NCBI RefSeq assembly: GCF_020085105.1
Contig: NC_058061.1
Coordinates: forward strand, 4,398,284-4,462,283
Direction of reading: 5' to 3'
DNA length: 64,000 bases
Source: Siniperca chuatsi
Lineage: Eukaryota; Chordata; Actinopteri; Centrarchiformes; Sinipercidae
In this document: in pieces, positions 36,801 to 49,678 of the stretch
Position numbering within the stretch: position 1 is the first letter of the stretch
How the letters are laid out: every line of letters starts with the position of its first letter
Notes under the pieces: model-generated
Told to the model about the DNA's origin: nothing
Database searches by the model: none
Seen by the model: the letters and a program-made list of their open reading frames with translations, nothing else
Program-made: the position numbers and the translations under genes

Positions 36801-38622
36801 TTGATATTGGGCTATATAAATAAAATTGACTTGACTTTTTAAAAGCCACATTAGAAAATACAGTTAAAGCAGTATAAACCGTCCAGCCTTCTTTTTTTTC
36901 TCAATTTTCTACTAAAGTTTGCTTGTGTTTCCAAGGGGCAGAAAGGTCAGAAATGAAAGGGAGCCCTTTATCATCTCTGACTCAGATAAAAACCACCCGA
37001 TCCATCACTTACTGCCAAGACAAACACACAAGTCCTGAATCTCCTCATTCGACATGTCACCCACCATGTCATGTGCACCATTATGTAGCTCTAGTTCTCC
37101 TCCACCCCCCAACCACTCCTCCCCTAACCCTCCTACCGAATTCCAACTTACAGGAAATTGATTGGTAGATGTTCTGGTTATCCTCCAGTGACATTGATTT
37201 CTGCTTGGCCGCTGGTGTACGGCAGAGGACCTGATACCCTGTGTTGCAGTGGCCAGTCGCCTGCAATGAGACAGCTCCTCCATCTGAGCGAGCGGTCGAG
37301 CCTAGTCTACTCTAAAATGGGCTCGGGCCGTGCCACTGATTTGCGGGAAGTAACAGACACTCTGCAGTTTGTCTTACTTCCTTCCAGCCCGATTTTACTA
37401 CTAAATGCAGTCTGATCCAGAAAATGTAGATGATTATTTACCCTCTTCACCTCCTGAATTAACCTGAGAACAAGGCTGACATTTTTATTTTCAACATTTT
37501 TTATTTTTGGGGTCACTCTTCCAAGAACTTTACGGAAATTCAGATGTTATTTTTATTTTTTAAAGATTATTTTTGGCATTTTGCCTTTATGTGATAGTGA
37601 TAGTAGAGATACAGATAGGAAATGCAAGGGGGGGGGGGCATACAACAAAAGATGTGATTATATGGTATGCGTCTTAATCACAAGGCCAACAGACAACCCA
37701 AAATTCAGATTTTAATGATAAACAGAAGATGGAGTGGAAAGATGGAGAAGATGTGAGAGCGAGGGAGCCAGATCAAAAACTAATGCTGGAAAGAGGAGTT
37801 GGTTAATTGATTAGTCATTCGTTTTCTTTCAAATGAATAATCGATTAACCGACTCCTCTGTTCAGCTATCTTTTTTTATTATCAACAGCTGATAAGAGAT
37901 CATTTATCAAGCAAGAATGCCAAACATTTGCCGGTTCTGACTTCTCAAATGTGAGGATTTGCTGCTTTTGTCTGTTTTATGTCAATGTACATTAACAGTT
38001 TTTTAGGTTTGAACTGTTAGTCAGACGACACAAGCAGCTTAAAGACGTCACCCTGGGCTCTGGGAAATTGTAATGGCCATTTTTTACTATTTCAAACTCA
38101 GCAATGAATTGCTTAATCGAAAAAAATTATGAACACATTAATAGATAATGAAAATAATCATTATTTGCAGCCATAATTCAAGCCTCCAGTGCTTGTCACT
38201 GCTACTAAATGCCACGTGTCCTAGCCTGTTGTGCAGTCGGGGACCTTTGAGCATTCCTCTTACTTTACCCTTTAATGCATGTGTGTGTCTCTTGCGCCAC
38301 GCTGTGCTCCATCTTGACGCTAACGCCGCCTATCACGCTGTCTCTCCTTCCCTCATAGATCTCAGATCCACCTCCATCCCTTGCGATGATGACGAGGATG
38401 TGGAGGAGGAAGAGGAGACCTATGATGACATTGAGGGCTTGACCGGCCCTTCCCCGCCTTGGCCCAGTGCTGCCCAGGCCTCTCAGAGAGGCAGACAGGG
38501 AGGAGGGCAGGAAATGGGGGAGGACGACGAGGAGGACGAGGATATCTACGAGGTGCTGCCAGGTATGACGATGTGGTTACCTCGCATGCAGAGATGCACG
38601 AGCACCCACCCACCCACACACA

Positions 38623-38660
<38 letters not shown>

Positions 38661-40414
38661 TAAATAGACAGGAAGGCTGCACACACAAACTCTCATGATA
38701 CTCAGTCAGACAAATAGACAGAGTCGCTCTGCCTCACACACACTCGAGCCCTAAGGGATTTTTGTAACAAGAAATATATGTGATCTCTCCTGGCTGTGAA
38801 ATTTGTGTTGCCAGGTGCCTCCTTATCACCACAACACCCAGACCGATCACTCATTTTAAATCAAGCAACACTAATAAGCTTGTCAGGACTGAGCTTGTTC
38901 CTGCAGAGCAACACAGGGCAGGAAGGGAAGATTCTCCTTACACTGACTAGAGCTTCCTCTGGTCTCCTTCCTCATTTCACTGAGAGCTATCGGTTGAGAA
39001 ACATTTATGTTGTTGAAATCAGCGAGAGCCGGGTAGTTCCGAATGCTCTGTCATAGAACGTCCAATTAGCTAATGTTGCCAGGCAACAAATAGCCTACAA
39101 TTCAATCCACTAAGCAGAGTTTTGGCTAAAATTGCCTAGCAACAGCAATTTAGTTGAAAGGAAGTAAAAACTGCATCTCTCAGGGCTTAAAATAGTTCTG
39201 GAGCTCTTAATGTCACATCTTTAATAGAAATTAGAGTTTGATTGAGAATGTTACGAGACCCCAGAACAGTGTGTGAGTCCCTGCTGAGGGGGAGACAGTC
39301 CCATGTGTCAGGGTGGCTACAAGATCCCGAGAAGGACAAAAGGGGTGATCTGATCTTCTCAGGGCCGTCGTCCATCACTCTTTCTATTAAATAAGATACA
39401 TCAAGATTCTGTTTCACTCACTGAGTACATTACCTTTCCCAAAATCACTGGTGAGAGGGAAATCAGTCTTCAGACTGTCACGCCGACGTTCAAAGCCATC
39501 TGGGAAGAGGTACAGACTCTGACCACAGATGGCATATCGAATGACGGGCTCATTCGTTCACTTTCTCACCCCATCACTTATCAATCATTCTGCACCTCTC
39601 TTTGCTCCCCTAAAGCTTCTACACAGTGATTAGATACTGTTCAATTATTAAATTTTTATGGTTATTTTCATTGATTGCATTGATTGTATTTGAAGAATCT
39701 TCATTTCTCAACACACAGAAATATTCCCAGACAGAAGTCTTTGCAATGACTTACTTCTTGTTTTCATTCATTGCTCACATGAATGTTTAAAATTACTTTG
39801 CAAGAGTTGTTGTTCAAGTTTAAAATTATTTTCCTAAAGTTGTTAACGTCAAATAAGAAATTGCAAAATTGCACCCTTGTCAGATACATCCTGCATGTGC
39901 AGTAGCCAAACTAGCGAAGAAATGTCGAGTAGGAGTGAAGCATCATTTTCTAGGTGATGAGCTCCCTCGGTTTTGTCGGAGCAAAACTCTGAACATGGCT
40001 CGGTTGCAGGCAGATTGCAGAGCGATGGTGGTATTGGCTCTGGTGCTGATGACTGATTTTATTGACTGGAAAATTAAATCACTTTGATATAGAAACCGTT
40101 GGCCCATAGCGGTGGCCTCTCAACTGAAGGATGCTCTTCTGTACAGCAGTTGAAGAGTGCTGAACAAATGTTTGGACCCTTTGCAAACAAAATTAAAAAC
40201 ATTTTATCTTTTGGTGTGATAACAATGCACAGCATTTTCAGATTTCATTAAGTAAGCCATAATTATCCACTATGTCTAGATTTAAAATAATATCTTTTGC
40301 ATTTTAAAGAAAGTTTTGTTCATGAAATGTGCAACAACCTGAAAGTGTGAAAAAGATACTTTCTACATTCAAACGCAAACTGTACACATGATCACAAATA
40401 TGCATATGGATGTA

Positions 40415-40449
<35 letters not shown>

Positions 40450-42178
40450 CTTCCTGGAAGCAGAGGTGCAAGTTGTGCTGGAAGGTGGATAGTGTTGCTG
40501 GGTTGTGGCATTGCTGTCAGCCTGCTACTGTTAAGGATGGATGTGGGAGACAGAGGGCAGGCATATCACTGTGTCACCTCTCAGACCACCGGGTGCCACG
40601 CCCCACAGTCAATGACATGTCCGCCTCTGCGTGCCTTAAAGACAGCCTCTCTTTCTTTAACTTTTCCTCCCTCAGTCTCTGATAAATTTGAACAAACTCA
40701 TCCTCATCGAGGAGTTCATTCTGGTTGAAGAAATGTGTCATGTGGCGATGTATCAGGGATTGGCTGATGATTCATTTTATTTATTTTTTGTTTGTTTTGT
40801 TCTGTCATTGTGCTTTTTTTTTTTTTTTTACACTGCACATTGCCTTTAATGTGTGAGACAAAAAGACACCTTCTGAAAAAGAGTATTTACTTGAGTCAGG
40901 CCCACAGCAGGTAACGTTTCTTATCATTATTTTGCTGTTTTTTCTGTTAATAATGAAATTAAGATGTTTTGGGTCCTGATATCTAGTTAAAAAAAATGCT
41001 TCTTGCTCATAAAAGTCATACGAGGATAAATGTTCTGTCACAAATATCATCTTGTTGTGTTTATGTTTAGAAGATGATTTCCCCGATCCGATAGATGAAA
41101 GCAGTGAGAAGAACAACAAAACAGGTCAGAACCTCATTACAGTCTTCTACTAATAATGAGAACATTTCCAGCTTAATAGTTCACAGTGACTGTCTTTGCC
41201 TAAGACGTGACAAAAGAACATTGACTTGTTCTTTTGTTTTAAATTTGTGCTCTGCATTTCCTCTCAGCCTGGTCATCAGATTACGCTAATTACTACCAGG
41301 GTTTATGGGATTGCCAGGCCGACGAGCCAGACGAGCTGGACTTCCAGAGAGGAGATCTCATCTACATCATTAACAAGGTCAACATCACCATCAGCAAAGA
41401 TAATTCAATGTTATTTAAACATCTCTCAGAATTCTGTGGTTTCTGGACACACTTCTCCCAGACAGTTGAAATGGGAGATTACTCTTTTGCCGTTCATCTC
41501 TAATGGGAACCGTTCTCGATTGCACCCTTGACTCGTAGACACAATTACAGGAGCAATTACAGTAGCTTTAAAATGAGTAAAATGTGATGCAAACATGTAA
41601 AATGTGTAATTATTTAAGGGTTAAACAACATCAACTCCAGTAAACACCTTGTCCTCATTTACATACTGAACATGCTGATATCCCCAACATCTAAATTCCT
41701 CTGTTAGTGAGCACTTGTTTCTCGATGCAGCAGTGAAGCACCAATAGTGGCATTGTCTTTTCCCGGGCCACTAGGGTGAAGTGCCATTTGGGCGCTGCGT
41801 AATGGTGCTGTTGTTCATTACGGAGCCTCTATCACAGGGGTTAATTGAGTAGGCAGCCATGCGAAGCTCTTCCTTTCTGTTTGACATAAACTGCAGGTGA
41901 AGCCATCCTGCATCTCAGCTCTTTTCTCTCAATCTATTTCCTCGTGTTTTATGGCCATCTTGAAGTTACATGCAGAGTATCTACCAGTGAAAAGCCACCC
42001 TACTGGAAATCAATGGCTTGTAATTTGGGCACTTTTACTCTACTGCGTATAGGGACTCCTTCCCAGACTGTTGCTATTGGTTGGTTTGAAATTGAATCAT
42101 CATGTTCTGTGTTTTGGCTAAATTATCTGAAGAGCTGAGGGAGGAAGAAATTACAGTATATTCATATATATATATATA

Positions 42179-42214
<36 letters not shown>

Positions 42215-45200
42215 GTAATTATGTGGTAGGGATTGAGAAATTATGTATTTAACCTCATGATTTCTTGCATCTTTAATAAGCAGTTGGAGCCACTGACTTT
42301 TAATTAATTGAAATATTTAAATTTTGGGATGTTTTTTTAGTGCAGAAACAATAATGTTCTCACTTTTATAGTAAAATAAAGTCAAGGTTTTAGGTTTAGA
42401 TAGATAAACAAACAGGATCAAAATAGAGCCTTTTGTTTATGACAGCAGATGTGGCACATGTGAAATATGCTCTTCACCGAAGATGGACTTTTAATTGAAG
42501 TTCTCTTGGCAGAGCCAGATTAATGAGATGCCAGCCTTCTCTGTCTGTGTGTGCTGGTTGAAAATGTCAAAACAGCCATGTCCATTTTTCACGTAAGGAT
42601 GACAAAGGCAGCGTACTTGGGGAAACAAAAGAGACCTGGCTCCGTGCTACAGATCCGCCTCAAACAGCCTCAGCCCTGCCTGGCGTATTACTTTTCACTG
42701 TATGGATCAGGTTACTGCTTCACTGAAGACCTTAAAAGCAAACTAAGTCCAGGTTGGAAGCAAGACTTAGTTGTAGTATCTCATAATCTTAATGACACAG
42801 ATTACTCTTGTTTTGTCAAGCTGTACGCTGAAGTCATAACAAAGTGACAGACTACGAGAGAGTATTCTAACTGTCCTCTAATGGATTTAAAGCGAGGGCC
42901 TGGTTGTAAATTATTATGAGATGATCTCCGGACGGCTTCCGAATGTTTGGTTTTGTGTGACGACACGACTCCACCCGTGTCCCATTTTGCGTCCTTAAAG
43001 CATCACATTCCCCTCATGAATAGCATTATTTGGATTATAGCCTGTAATCGGCTATTTATTTTAATGAGCCCTTGGGGAGGGTTTCCCTGCATCTTCTGTG
43101 TGTACACGCAGGCCCCGTTGGCGTTCAGTTTTACGGGGGGATTCCTGAGAACCCTGACCTCGATGAGTGAAATACGGGCCCTTGGCTAGAACTCAAGTCT
43201 GTCGCTTAACTGGGGACCCAGACACATGAAATGGCCGTAATAAAACCAGGGCCCATAAATTCTCTTAGAGGCTGGGAGGCCTGGTTGTCTGTGCTGTTAT
43301 GTCAACACTGACCATAATTACAAGGTAATAAGGACACGCTCTAAGTGCTAAATCAATGGTGCTAACAAACTGTTATTTTTTAAAGCTGGGATGTGATTGA
43401 CTGCTGAAGTGCAGAATGGGATAGCCACAGGCGTGGTGTCATATGGCTGTGAACTGAGGAGAACATGCCGATTGTATAAAAGGCCCTCATCCATCATTAT
43501 TGATCTCTCACTTACTGTAAAGTGGGGGCATTTTTACTGTATTTGTGTTTTTTTTTCTCTTGTGTGTTGCTGTGTGTGTGTGCACATATCTGTGTATCAC
43601 TGACAAAATAAATAAATTAGGAACCTCACAACTCATATGAATCCCATTAGTTCAAGAGAATTAATCTCGTAGTGTGCCTCTGCCGCCGGTTTCAGCAATG
43701 CCTATCTTGCTTTCCGCACAGCTCGATGGCGATGCTCAGCGCGCTGATACATGAGGTAGAAACACACCGTGAAATCCATCTTGTGAGTTTTGCTGTGGCA
43801 TTTCATTTCTGAGAGCTTGCATTTTTCTAATGTGCATTATGGCTTTACAATGACATTTCAGTGTGTGATGACAAATACTGGTGAGCTCCGTTTTTTGCAG
43901 TATCACACTCTCAGATTTTTTAACTCGATTTAAATTGTTGAGATGTTTCACACACATTTCCACTGCATCATAGCCTGAAACATGCGACGAGATATTTGTC
44001 ATAGGATTTACAATGTGTTGTATTAATTTATCACAGCTATTGTTTCACTTCTCCCTGACATGCGTAATGTCTGTATACTTTGTCGGCCATGTCCCACACT
44101 GCATTCTTGCCCTCTAATTTATGTGTCCAGAATCAAAAGACATGGGCTCTACAGGTCAGCTGTCACATTCCTGTATTCCCACAGGCACTCATGGAGAACG
44201 GCGGGATGGAGTGGGAAGAGATTTATGGCACAAACCAATCCAGGGTCCTTAAAACTCTGGCAAGCGCTGCTGCCACCTCTTCCTCGTTCTTTCCATCGCC
44301 CTGCTCACCTCTCCTCCTCCATCCGCTGTCCAACCAAAACCCAGAGAGCAGGGAGACGGGCCAGCCAATTGGGCGCGTCTCCCAAAGCAGAGCGTCACAT
44401 CACATTTGGCCAAAGTGTTCAGATGCAGCTGCTTGTTAGAGACAATGAGAACGTGGACACCACTGACACCTTGTGGCGGTTTCTAGCAGAGTTTTGTAAC
44501 AGGATGGTTTTATTAAATGACAACTTATACAAACACCAAAAGCTGATTTACAGCCTTATAGATTTACTTGCTGTGATTTACAGTCCCGTATAAATACAAG
44601 TTACGATGTTAAAAATTGTAAAAAGAAATTCAAAAATTCATTTTGTGTTTAAAATGCAGCTCGTATTCAATCCAGGCTACCTGTGACAATCTTTCTTTAG
44701 GGTCATAACAGGCTTCTTCTATGTTTAACAAGCCGTTTTGGCCCGCTGCCTGCAGGTCACACCGACTGAATGCGGCTGAAGAAAAGGAAAAGTGAGCAAA
44801 CAATCAGATGGGAAAAGTCAAGCAAGAGAGACAAAGAGAGTGGATCCCTTTATTCTTTTGTGTGAACCCTGTCCCCCCTCTCCTTTCTCCTTTTCTCTGT
44901 CACACACCCATTTAAAGACCCCTAGCTGCTATTGTGGCCATAGACACCAAGACGCTATAGACAGGCAAGACATCCTATTTACCACCCAAAGTAGCAGGGG
45001 GTGAGTCTGGGGTTTGGGGTCATGCAGGAGGCAGCGGTCATCCCCCGGTCAACTACAGTAGGTCATTATTCAGCCCAAGCCAATAGCCCAGAACCGCGTC
45101 CGAGCAACCCACCCCCAATCCATTCTGCTTAATTATTATAAATGAGGGGCGGCGTAAACAGCCATCATTACAGACACTCAGTGGCATACACAAATCCACT

Positions 45201-46000
45201 TTAAATTGCTATTAAGTTAAGGAGCTATCTGTAATCCCAGGCGTGCATTAGAAAGGAGCAAGTAGATTTTCTTTTTATTAAATCTCATCGTCCCTGAGAT
45301 ATTTTCAAACGTTCTCATGCTCTGTCATGTATCCAATTTGAAACCAATCCACTGATTTTAATTAAAAGCCCACTTGGAAAAAAATGGACACTAAGTAGCC
45401 ATTTCGATCTCTGGTTGTGCAGAATTATCATCCATATTTCTGGATGAATTTCGACAAGATTTCTTTTGGCACCGAATCCTTATAACCCCCCCGAAAATAA
45501 GCACTTTTCCCTACAGTTTCAGGTATTATCAGGTCATTTGTGAGGTGTACCCGTATGAGCAGTGAGGAGAGCTCGCTAACCTGATAACGGGTTACAAATC
45601 ATGTGCTTCTGTCTGGTAGAGGTGTCCATGTTTCTTTGTTAGAGTGACCAGTGATGGAAGAACTGCAGAGAGCTGCAGTGCATCTGATGAGTCTATGTAG
45701 AGGAGAAAGAGAAAGAAACGCAGAAAAAAAAAAAACCCCAGAGAGGATGCAAGCAGAAAGACTGCTACAGGAGAGATGGAAAGAGGGGAATAGGAGGGAG
45801 GGGGTTGGAGATGGGCAAGGAGGGAGGGAGGGAGAGATTGTAACACCCAGGCGGCGGGTTCAGCAGCAGGGCAATGAGAGACTTCCTGCGCTCCATCACG
45901 CCCAAGGCCTGCCTCAGTCAGCTGGTGGCCGAGGAAAGATGCCTCATGTGTCAGGCTTATTAGCACTCCCCCTAGTTTGTATGCATTTGGGATTGTGTTT

Positions 46001-46034
<34 letters not shown>

Positions 46035-49000
46035 CATCTGGCAGCATGTGTGTGTGTGTGTTTGAGAACAAGATGAGAAAGGAAAAGAGGAAAGGAAGAG
46101 GACATGCAGTCGCAATCTCTGCAGAAAGAATTTTACATTTTCCCCCCGAAAAAGGTGCGTTTCCTGAAAGAAAGAGATATTAAAGCTGTGTTTTGTTTAG
46201 GTACGTGGTGGTGGCGTGACACTGCCTCACCCGTTGTTTTTACCGCATCCAACCAACCTCGACTCACCTTCTCCCCGCTTCAGGCTCGGGTAGCTGTCAA
46301 TCCGTCCTCCAGTCGGGAACATGAGCGATGGGCCTATCAGAATGCCACCATTAGCCAGCCCCCTGAGTGGTAAATAAACGATCGCGCCGGTACACTGCAG
46401 GTGTTGTCATGGCAACCCACTCTCAGTGCCAGCCCCGCCCACGCTCATTCCCCGCTCTCTCGGCGGAGGAGTCACCAGGAGGTCAACTAGTCAACGCGCC
46501 GCAGCCGCCACGACACGGCGCTGTTTGGCCCCCCTCCCTCCTCTCTGCTCACACACAGAGTCGATTTGATCTGCATCCAGGTTGCAGCAAACACAGGCTC
46601 TGATATGTGTCACCCCTCACACTCAGACAACACACTGTATCCTGGCACATCTTGTTAATGAGATAAAACCAGACATGTCCCAGAACCCGCTCAGGGACGC
46701 CCCAGAGCATCTCGAAGGGAACATCTTCCATTTCAGATGAATACTAAACAACTCGTCCAATCATTCACAGCCCCACAATGAGCCGAAATACGCCTGTTCT
46801 TTGCCCCAGCTTTAGCGTTTCAGAGCTTAAGGTGCAAAATCACACAAAAACTAATCAACCTAAAAGACAAAAAGAGGAAAACAAACAGAAGGAAGGGGAC
46901 ATTGAGGAGTTAGCATAGTTTTTGTCATTTGGATAATTTACTCTCCACGCCTCTTGGAATGTCCCTATTACAGCAGGTGTACTCTGGATGAACCCATTTC
47001 AAGTATGAGGAAGATGGACTCTGCACGCCTGACAGACTTCCACTGCCATTGGCACCCACTCTGTGATGTAGCAGTTGTATTAAAATGGCGGCGCTGATAA
47101 TCCAAAAGACCTTTCTCAGGGAGAATTTGAGACCGACTGCACAGATGGGCCGCGGAGATAAATAAAACTCTCTGTCACTACGGTTGGTGGAATAGTGCTG
47201 CGACGCCCCCAAGGGAGAGAAAAACTGTTTCGCTCCCTCTCGCCGATGCCTCCCCCCCGTCCGTCTGTCTCCCCTCTCCTCCTCTGTTCACGTTATCACG
47301 AATGGGAACCAGAGCCAGCTTTCCGCAACCGGGCTTTTCCCTCTACAGTCTTATGGGGAGCATAAAAAGACCATTTCAGACTTAACTTTCCCCTGCGTTA
47401 TGAGCTCAAACACACACTGAATTGCCAGTCAGTTTGTCAGAGAGCCAAACATACTAGAACATCCCAGTCAGAGCTGTCAGTGAGGTTCGTAGGGGAAAAC
47501 GATGAGGCCTGGATGGACAATCTAGCTCATTGTGGGTACCTGTTTGTGCTGTAAGAACACTTGAGTCTTGTGGTTTATCACTTTCTAAGCGATCCATTCA
47601 TCCTTGCTGTCCAAACACCACTCATTAGCTGCAGGCCTCATTCCTCTGGCTTGAAAGAGGTGTCAGGTCCGGATGATAGGCTGAACCTTTGACAAAATGC
47701 CGTCCATCATGTCAGAGTATGTGTGTGTTTTTACAACTAGAACCCGAAAGAACAAGAAGTGAAGTCTGATTCCTATCTGAGACATTACGTTATCAGTGGA
47801 AAAACACCACACTTGTGTATGCGTGTGCTTACATGCGCTTGCACGTACGTAGTATGTGCTTGTGTGTAGTTGAGCGTTTCGTCTTCTCCTCAGTGCTGAG
47901 ATGTACTGTTCACGCAGCCATTCTCAATCTGCTGGAAAACAGAGGAGAGATGAGTGGCCAGGCTCTCCGTTCCAACAGGGCAGGAAAATGACGGCCGGCT
48001 GGTGCCTCCTCTGCTGGGCTTTAACGCCCCTCTGGTCTCTAGCCAAATATTGATCTACTACAGATCTAGTTAGAGCCCAACTGCTGTGATCAGATGATCA
48101 TGTGGTTGTTAATGTGAGTCATGTTCCATAAAATGCTTAAAGCACAGAATGAATTAAATATTTTGCTATTTCAGTCTTATGTGAGAGGGCTGAAATCTGC
48201 AAAACGGAGTTTTTAGATCTGGAAAAGCGATGGAAGATGTGTCGTACGCGTAAAATATCTGCATGTTTTCGATTCTTTATTGGCCGTAACTATAGTATAT
48301 TTTCTCTCTCAATTAATGTTCTGATAAATTAATAAATTAAATGCAACATAAAATCTCACATTCCACCCACAATTAGATTGAATTAATTTTGATACTTCCT
48401 CAAAGGTATAATACAACAATAATGAAACTTTTAATCAAGCCTCTATTTAAAAGAGTGACATTTATTTTTAAATCAAATTAAAAACAGCTGCTCAGTGTGT
48501 CTCAATTATATTTTTAACATCTTGTAGGATACATACAAATTCTGTTTTTATTCAGTCAGTCAAAAGCAGGGCCTTTATTGTATTTAATTAGACAGAAGTC
48601 AGATTGAAGTGGGGGTTTTTTTAATGACAAGAATATTTATTTATATTTATCAATTTATCAATTAAAACTTTTAAAATGGATGCATAATATTATAATATTG
48701 TTGATGTTTGGCTGCTTATTTTGTTTTTAGCAGCTGTCAAAAAAGGTTTTCCACCTTTTGGTGAAATGAAACTAAGAAAGTTGTTTCAGTACAGGATTTT
48801 ATTAACTGAGGTCAGCTTAAGTTACAGTGCATTTAATCTGTGACCCGCAATTAGCATTATATTGTTTATGTATAAATGCAGAAAAGTGTCTGATCCTGTT
48901 TCTTTTCCTTTTTAATCACAGTACAGAAATGAAGTCTTGTTATAATTAGTCTGGGAAAACAGGCAGGCTGCTGTTACGGCTTTTGAGCTGTAAAAAAAAC

Positions 49001-49477
49001 GCTGTTTTATTTTAGACACTCACTGTTTCAATAGTCTTGTTTACCGTTTCCCCCCCATTTTTGAATGCAAACCCTCGAGGCTAATGCACCCCAACGCCTA
49101 TTAGAGTATTGTACGTGGCTGTTTTGCTGGTGGGATCTAGACTCCTGGATTTCCTTTGCTAAAGCGGAGTTTATACAGTACAATAGCATTTTTAACCTTA
49201 TTATTTTAGTAGCCACATATAATTGCAGTTCGAATCATTCGAATGCTTGTTCTAATGTTAATAATACGAGACACACAGTACGCTCCAATAAAAATGTGAG
49301 ATTGGTGCTTAATCCTGTTTCGTTTACTTGTCCATGTCCCCCTCGGAGACTTACAGTTGTTTTATTTGTTAATTTTGGGTCCAGGAGTACAACATTCACG
49401 GCTGGTGGGTCGGCGAGCTGAACGGCACTGTGGGTATCGTCCCCAAAGACTTCCTGCACCCTGCCTACATCCTCTGA
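18838..49477 (+). CDS. skap1: Src kinase-associated phosphoprotein 1 (first coding exon not found)
   Basis: Eleven exons join in phase: 18838-18943, 19524-19549, 20025-20141, 34734-34814, 35116-35199, 35288-35412, 36533-36596, 38359-38562, 41071-41124, 41268-41377 and 49385-49477. They encode about 354 residues, close to human SKAP1 (359) once a short first exon is added. In order: an N-terminal helical region ([14 protein letters not shown]); an acidic linker; a PH domain ([20 protein letters not shown] to [13 protein letters not shown]); an acidic region with tyrosine motifs ETYDDIEG and DIYEVLP; and a C-terminal SH3 domain ([20 protein letters not shown] to [18 protein letters not shown]). 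SKAP1 is a cytosolic adaptor linking immune-receptor kinases to ADAP and integrin adhesion. The DIYEVLP tyrosine and SSDDN linker favour SKAP1 over SKAP2, as does its place beside HoxB. The RKxxY motif before the SH3 lacks its basic pair. AATAAA lies at 49673-49678. Confidence 0.93.
19690..19882 (+). mobile_element. Retroposon tail fragment in skap1 intron
   Basis: It ends with GAGTTTCCCTTCGGGGATCA followed by ATAAAGTGTTTCTGATT, a tail shared by many fish SINE/LINE copies. The start is uncertain. It lies between the second and third visible skap1 exons. Confidence 0.45.
20236..21530 (-). mobile_element. LINE 3' fragment, 5'-truncated (L2-like)
   Basis: On the minus strand the C-terminal part of a reverse transcriptase ORF is readable ([20 protein letters not shown], then [17 protein letters not shown], then [10 protein letters not shown]). 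These motifs are typical of L2/CR1-type fish LINEs. At least one frame change separates it from an upstream piece ([20 protein letters not shown]), so it is dead. The 3' end near 20236-20290 carries the TATGTAGCACCAAATCATAA-type tail. The segment at 20390-20460 is a common fish LINE 3' UTR. Confidence 0.75.
24512..24802 (+). mobile_element. MITE family A, copy 2
   Basis: It shares the core GAGAAGCTTGAACTAGGGAA, TTTGGCATTTTTGCTTGAAA and the end AGTTTTAGCTCTA with the copy at 10960. Confidence 0.65.
25789..25807. repeat. Short (CA)n repeat
   Basis: A CA run of about 19 bp in a pyrimidine-rich stretch that continues with CTCTCT runs to about 26030. Confidence 0.85.
30060..30372 (-). mobile_element. 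MITE family A, copy 3
   Basis: It ends with AATCGTTAGTTGCAGCCCTA (30353-30372), the inverted form of the family start. It contains TCTTTGGACTGTTGGTCAGA and TTTTATGACATTTTATGGAC. Confidence 0.7.
31640..31980. promoter_or_regulatory. Possible conserved non-coding element in skap1 intron
   Basis: This stretch is dense in TAAT/ATTA homeobox cores, has AATTGATAATGCAATTTATG (about 31852-31871) and CCTTAATTAGATGCATTAAT (about 31914-31933), and lacks repeat signatures. Introns next to Hox clusters often hold long-range enhancers. Conservation is not visible from a single sequence, so this is a guess. Confidence 0.25.
33471..33592 (+). mobile_element. tRNA-derived SINE
   Basis: TGGTGGTCGAGTGGTTAAGT at about 33480 resembles a tRNA box A, and AGTTAGATTCCAA about 50 bp later resembles a decayed box B. 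The CCATAAAGGTAAAAATTCCC tail follows. A related copy sits on the other strand at 37553-37692. Confidence 0.6.
33594..34060. mobile_element. TTAA-flanked MITE
   Basis: The element starts TTAAAGGATAACTACACCC and ends GTGTGGAGTTTCTCTTTAA. Reverse-complemented, the end reads TTAAAGAGAAACTCCACAC, so the ends are imperfect inverted repeats with a TTAA on each side. TTAA duplications are typical of piggyBac-type insertion. There is no coding capacity. Confidence 0.55.
34441..34722 (+). mobile_element. MITE family A, copy 4, truncated next to skap1 exon
   Basis: The family core is visible (AATCAGTTGATTAACTGATT, then CTTCTCAAATGTAAGGATTT, then GGGCTCTGGGAAATTGTGAT). Similarity runs to TTTTTATAGACAAATGAACT at about 34710-34729. 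It therefore runs almost to the 3' splice site of the skap1 exon at 34734 and lacks its right end. Confidence 0.65.
35869..36137 (+). mobile_element. MITE family A, copy 5
   Basis: Starts near GATTAGTTGATTAATCAATC and ends TGTTAGTTGGAGCCCTA; lies in the skap1 intron between the exons ending at 35412 and starting at 36533. Confidence 0.7.
36680..36838 (+). mobile_element. LINE 3' tail fragment
   Basis: It holds GATTGTAAAGCCCTCTGAGA and GGGCTATATAAATAAAATTG, the 3' tail of a common fish LINE. It lies directly after the skap1 exon ending at 36596. Confidence 0.6.
37553..37692 (-). mobile_element. tRNA-derived SINE, minus strand
   Basis: Read on the minus strand it has a decayed box A (TTGGCCTTGTGATTAAGACG), a run of ten C residues (plus-strand G run near 37629), and the tail CATAAAGGCAAAATGCCAAA ending in A-rich DNA. 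Confidence 0.6.
37799..38175 (+). mobile_element. MITE family A, copy 6
   Basis: Begins TTGGTTAATTGATTAGTCAT and ends AAAATAATCATTATTTGCAG; it has the GACTTCTCAAATGTGAGGAT core. It sits about 180 bp before the skap1 exon at 38359. Confidence 0.7.
38614..38658. repeat. (CA)n microsatellite beside a skap1 exon
   Basis: A CA run of about 45 bp, interrupted once by CGCG, starts about 50 bp after the donor of the exon ending at 38562. Confidence 0.95.
40417..40448. repeat. (TG)n microsatellite
   Basis: A TG run of about 32 bp in the skap1 intron between 38562 and 41071. Confidence 0.95.
42164..42211. repeat. (TA)n microsatellite
   Basis: An alternating TA run of about 48 bp with one C interruption. 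Confidence 0.95.
46002..46032. repeat. (TG)n microsatellite
   Basis: A TG run of about 31 bp, with a second short TG run 20 bp further on. Confidence 0.95.
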
Positions 49478-49672
49478 GCTCCAACAGGTACAGAGGCACT
49501 CTCTTATCATCAGCATTATGGACCATTACTGTGGCCTAATACACAGAAACGGTCCCCCTGGTACTCATCCAGATTGCCATTGAGGTATATTCAGTCGTTG
49601 ACCTGCCATTTATGGCATCTGCTGGCTGGAAGAAGTACTGCATAAAGCAATCTGAACGCTGCAATGGGTGAG

Positions 49673-49678
49673 AATAAA
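49673..49678 (+). terminator. Polyadenylation signal of skap1
   Basis: AATAAA about 195 bp after the skap1 stop, on the coding strand. Confidence 0.5.

Larger units (their letters stand above)
41378..49384 (+). other. skap1: Last skap1 coding intron (8.0 kb)
   Basis: A phase-0 intron inside the SH3-coding region, splitting [10 protein letters not shown]. It carries a TA repeat (42164-42211), a TG repeat (46002-46032) and long stretches without repeat signatures. The parts near 42890-43330 and 45060-45400 are rich in TAAT cores. No gene was recognised. Confidence 0.75.

Noticed and set aside
45592..46076. Two opposing frames of about 140-160 codons
   Set aside because: Both are built on purine-rich and TG-repeat sequence inside a skap1 intron.
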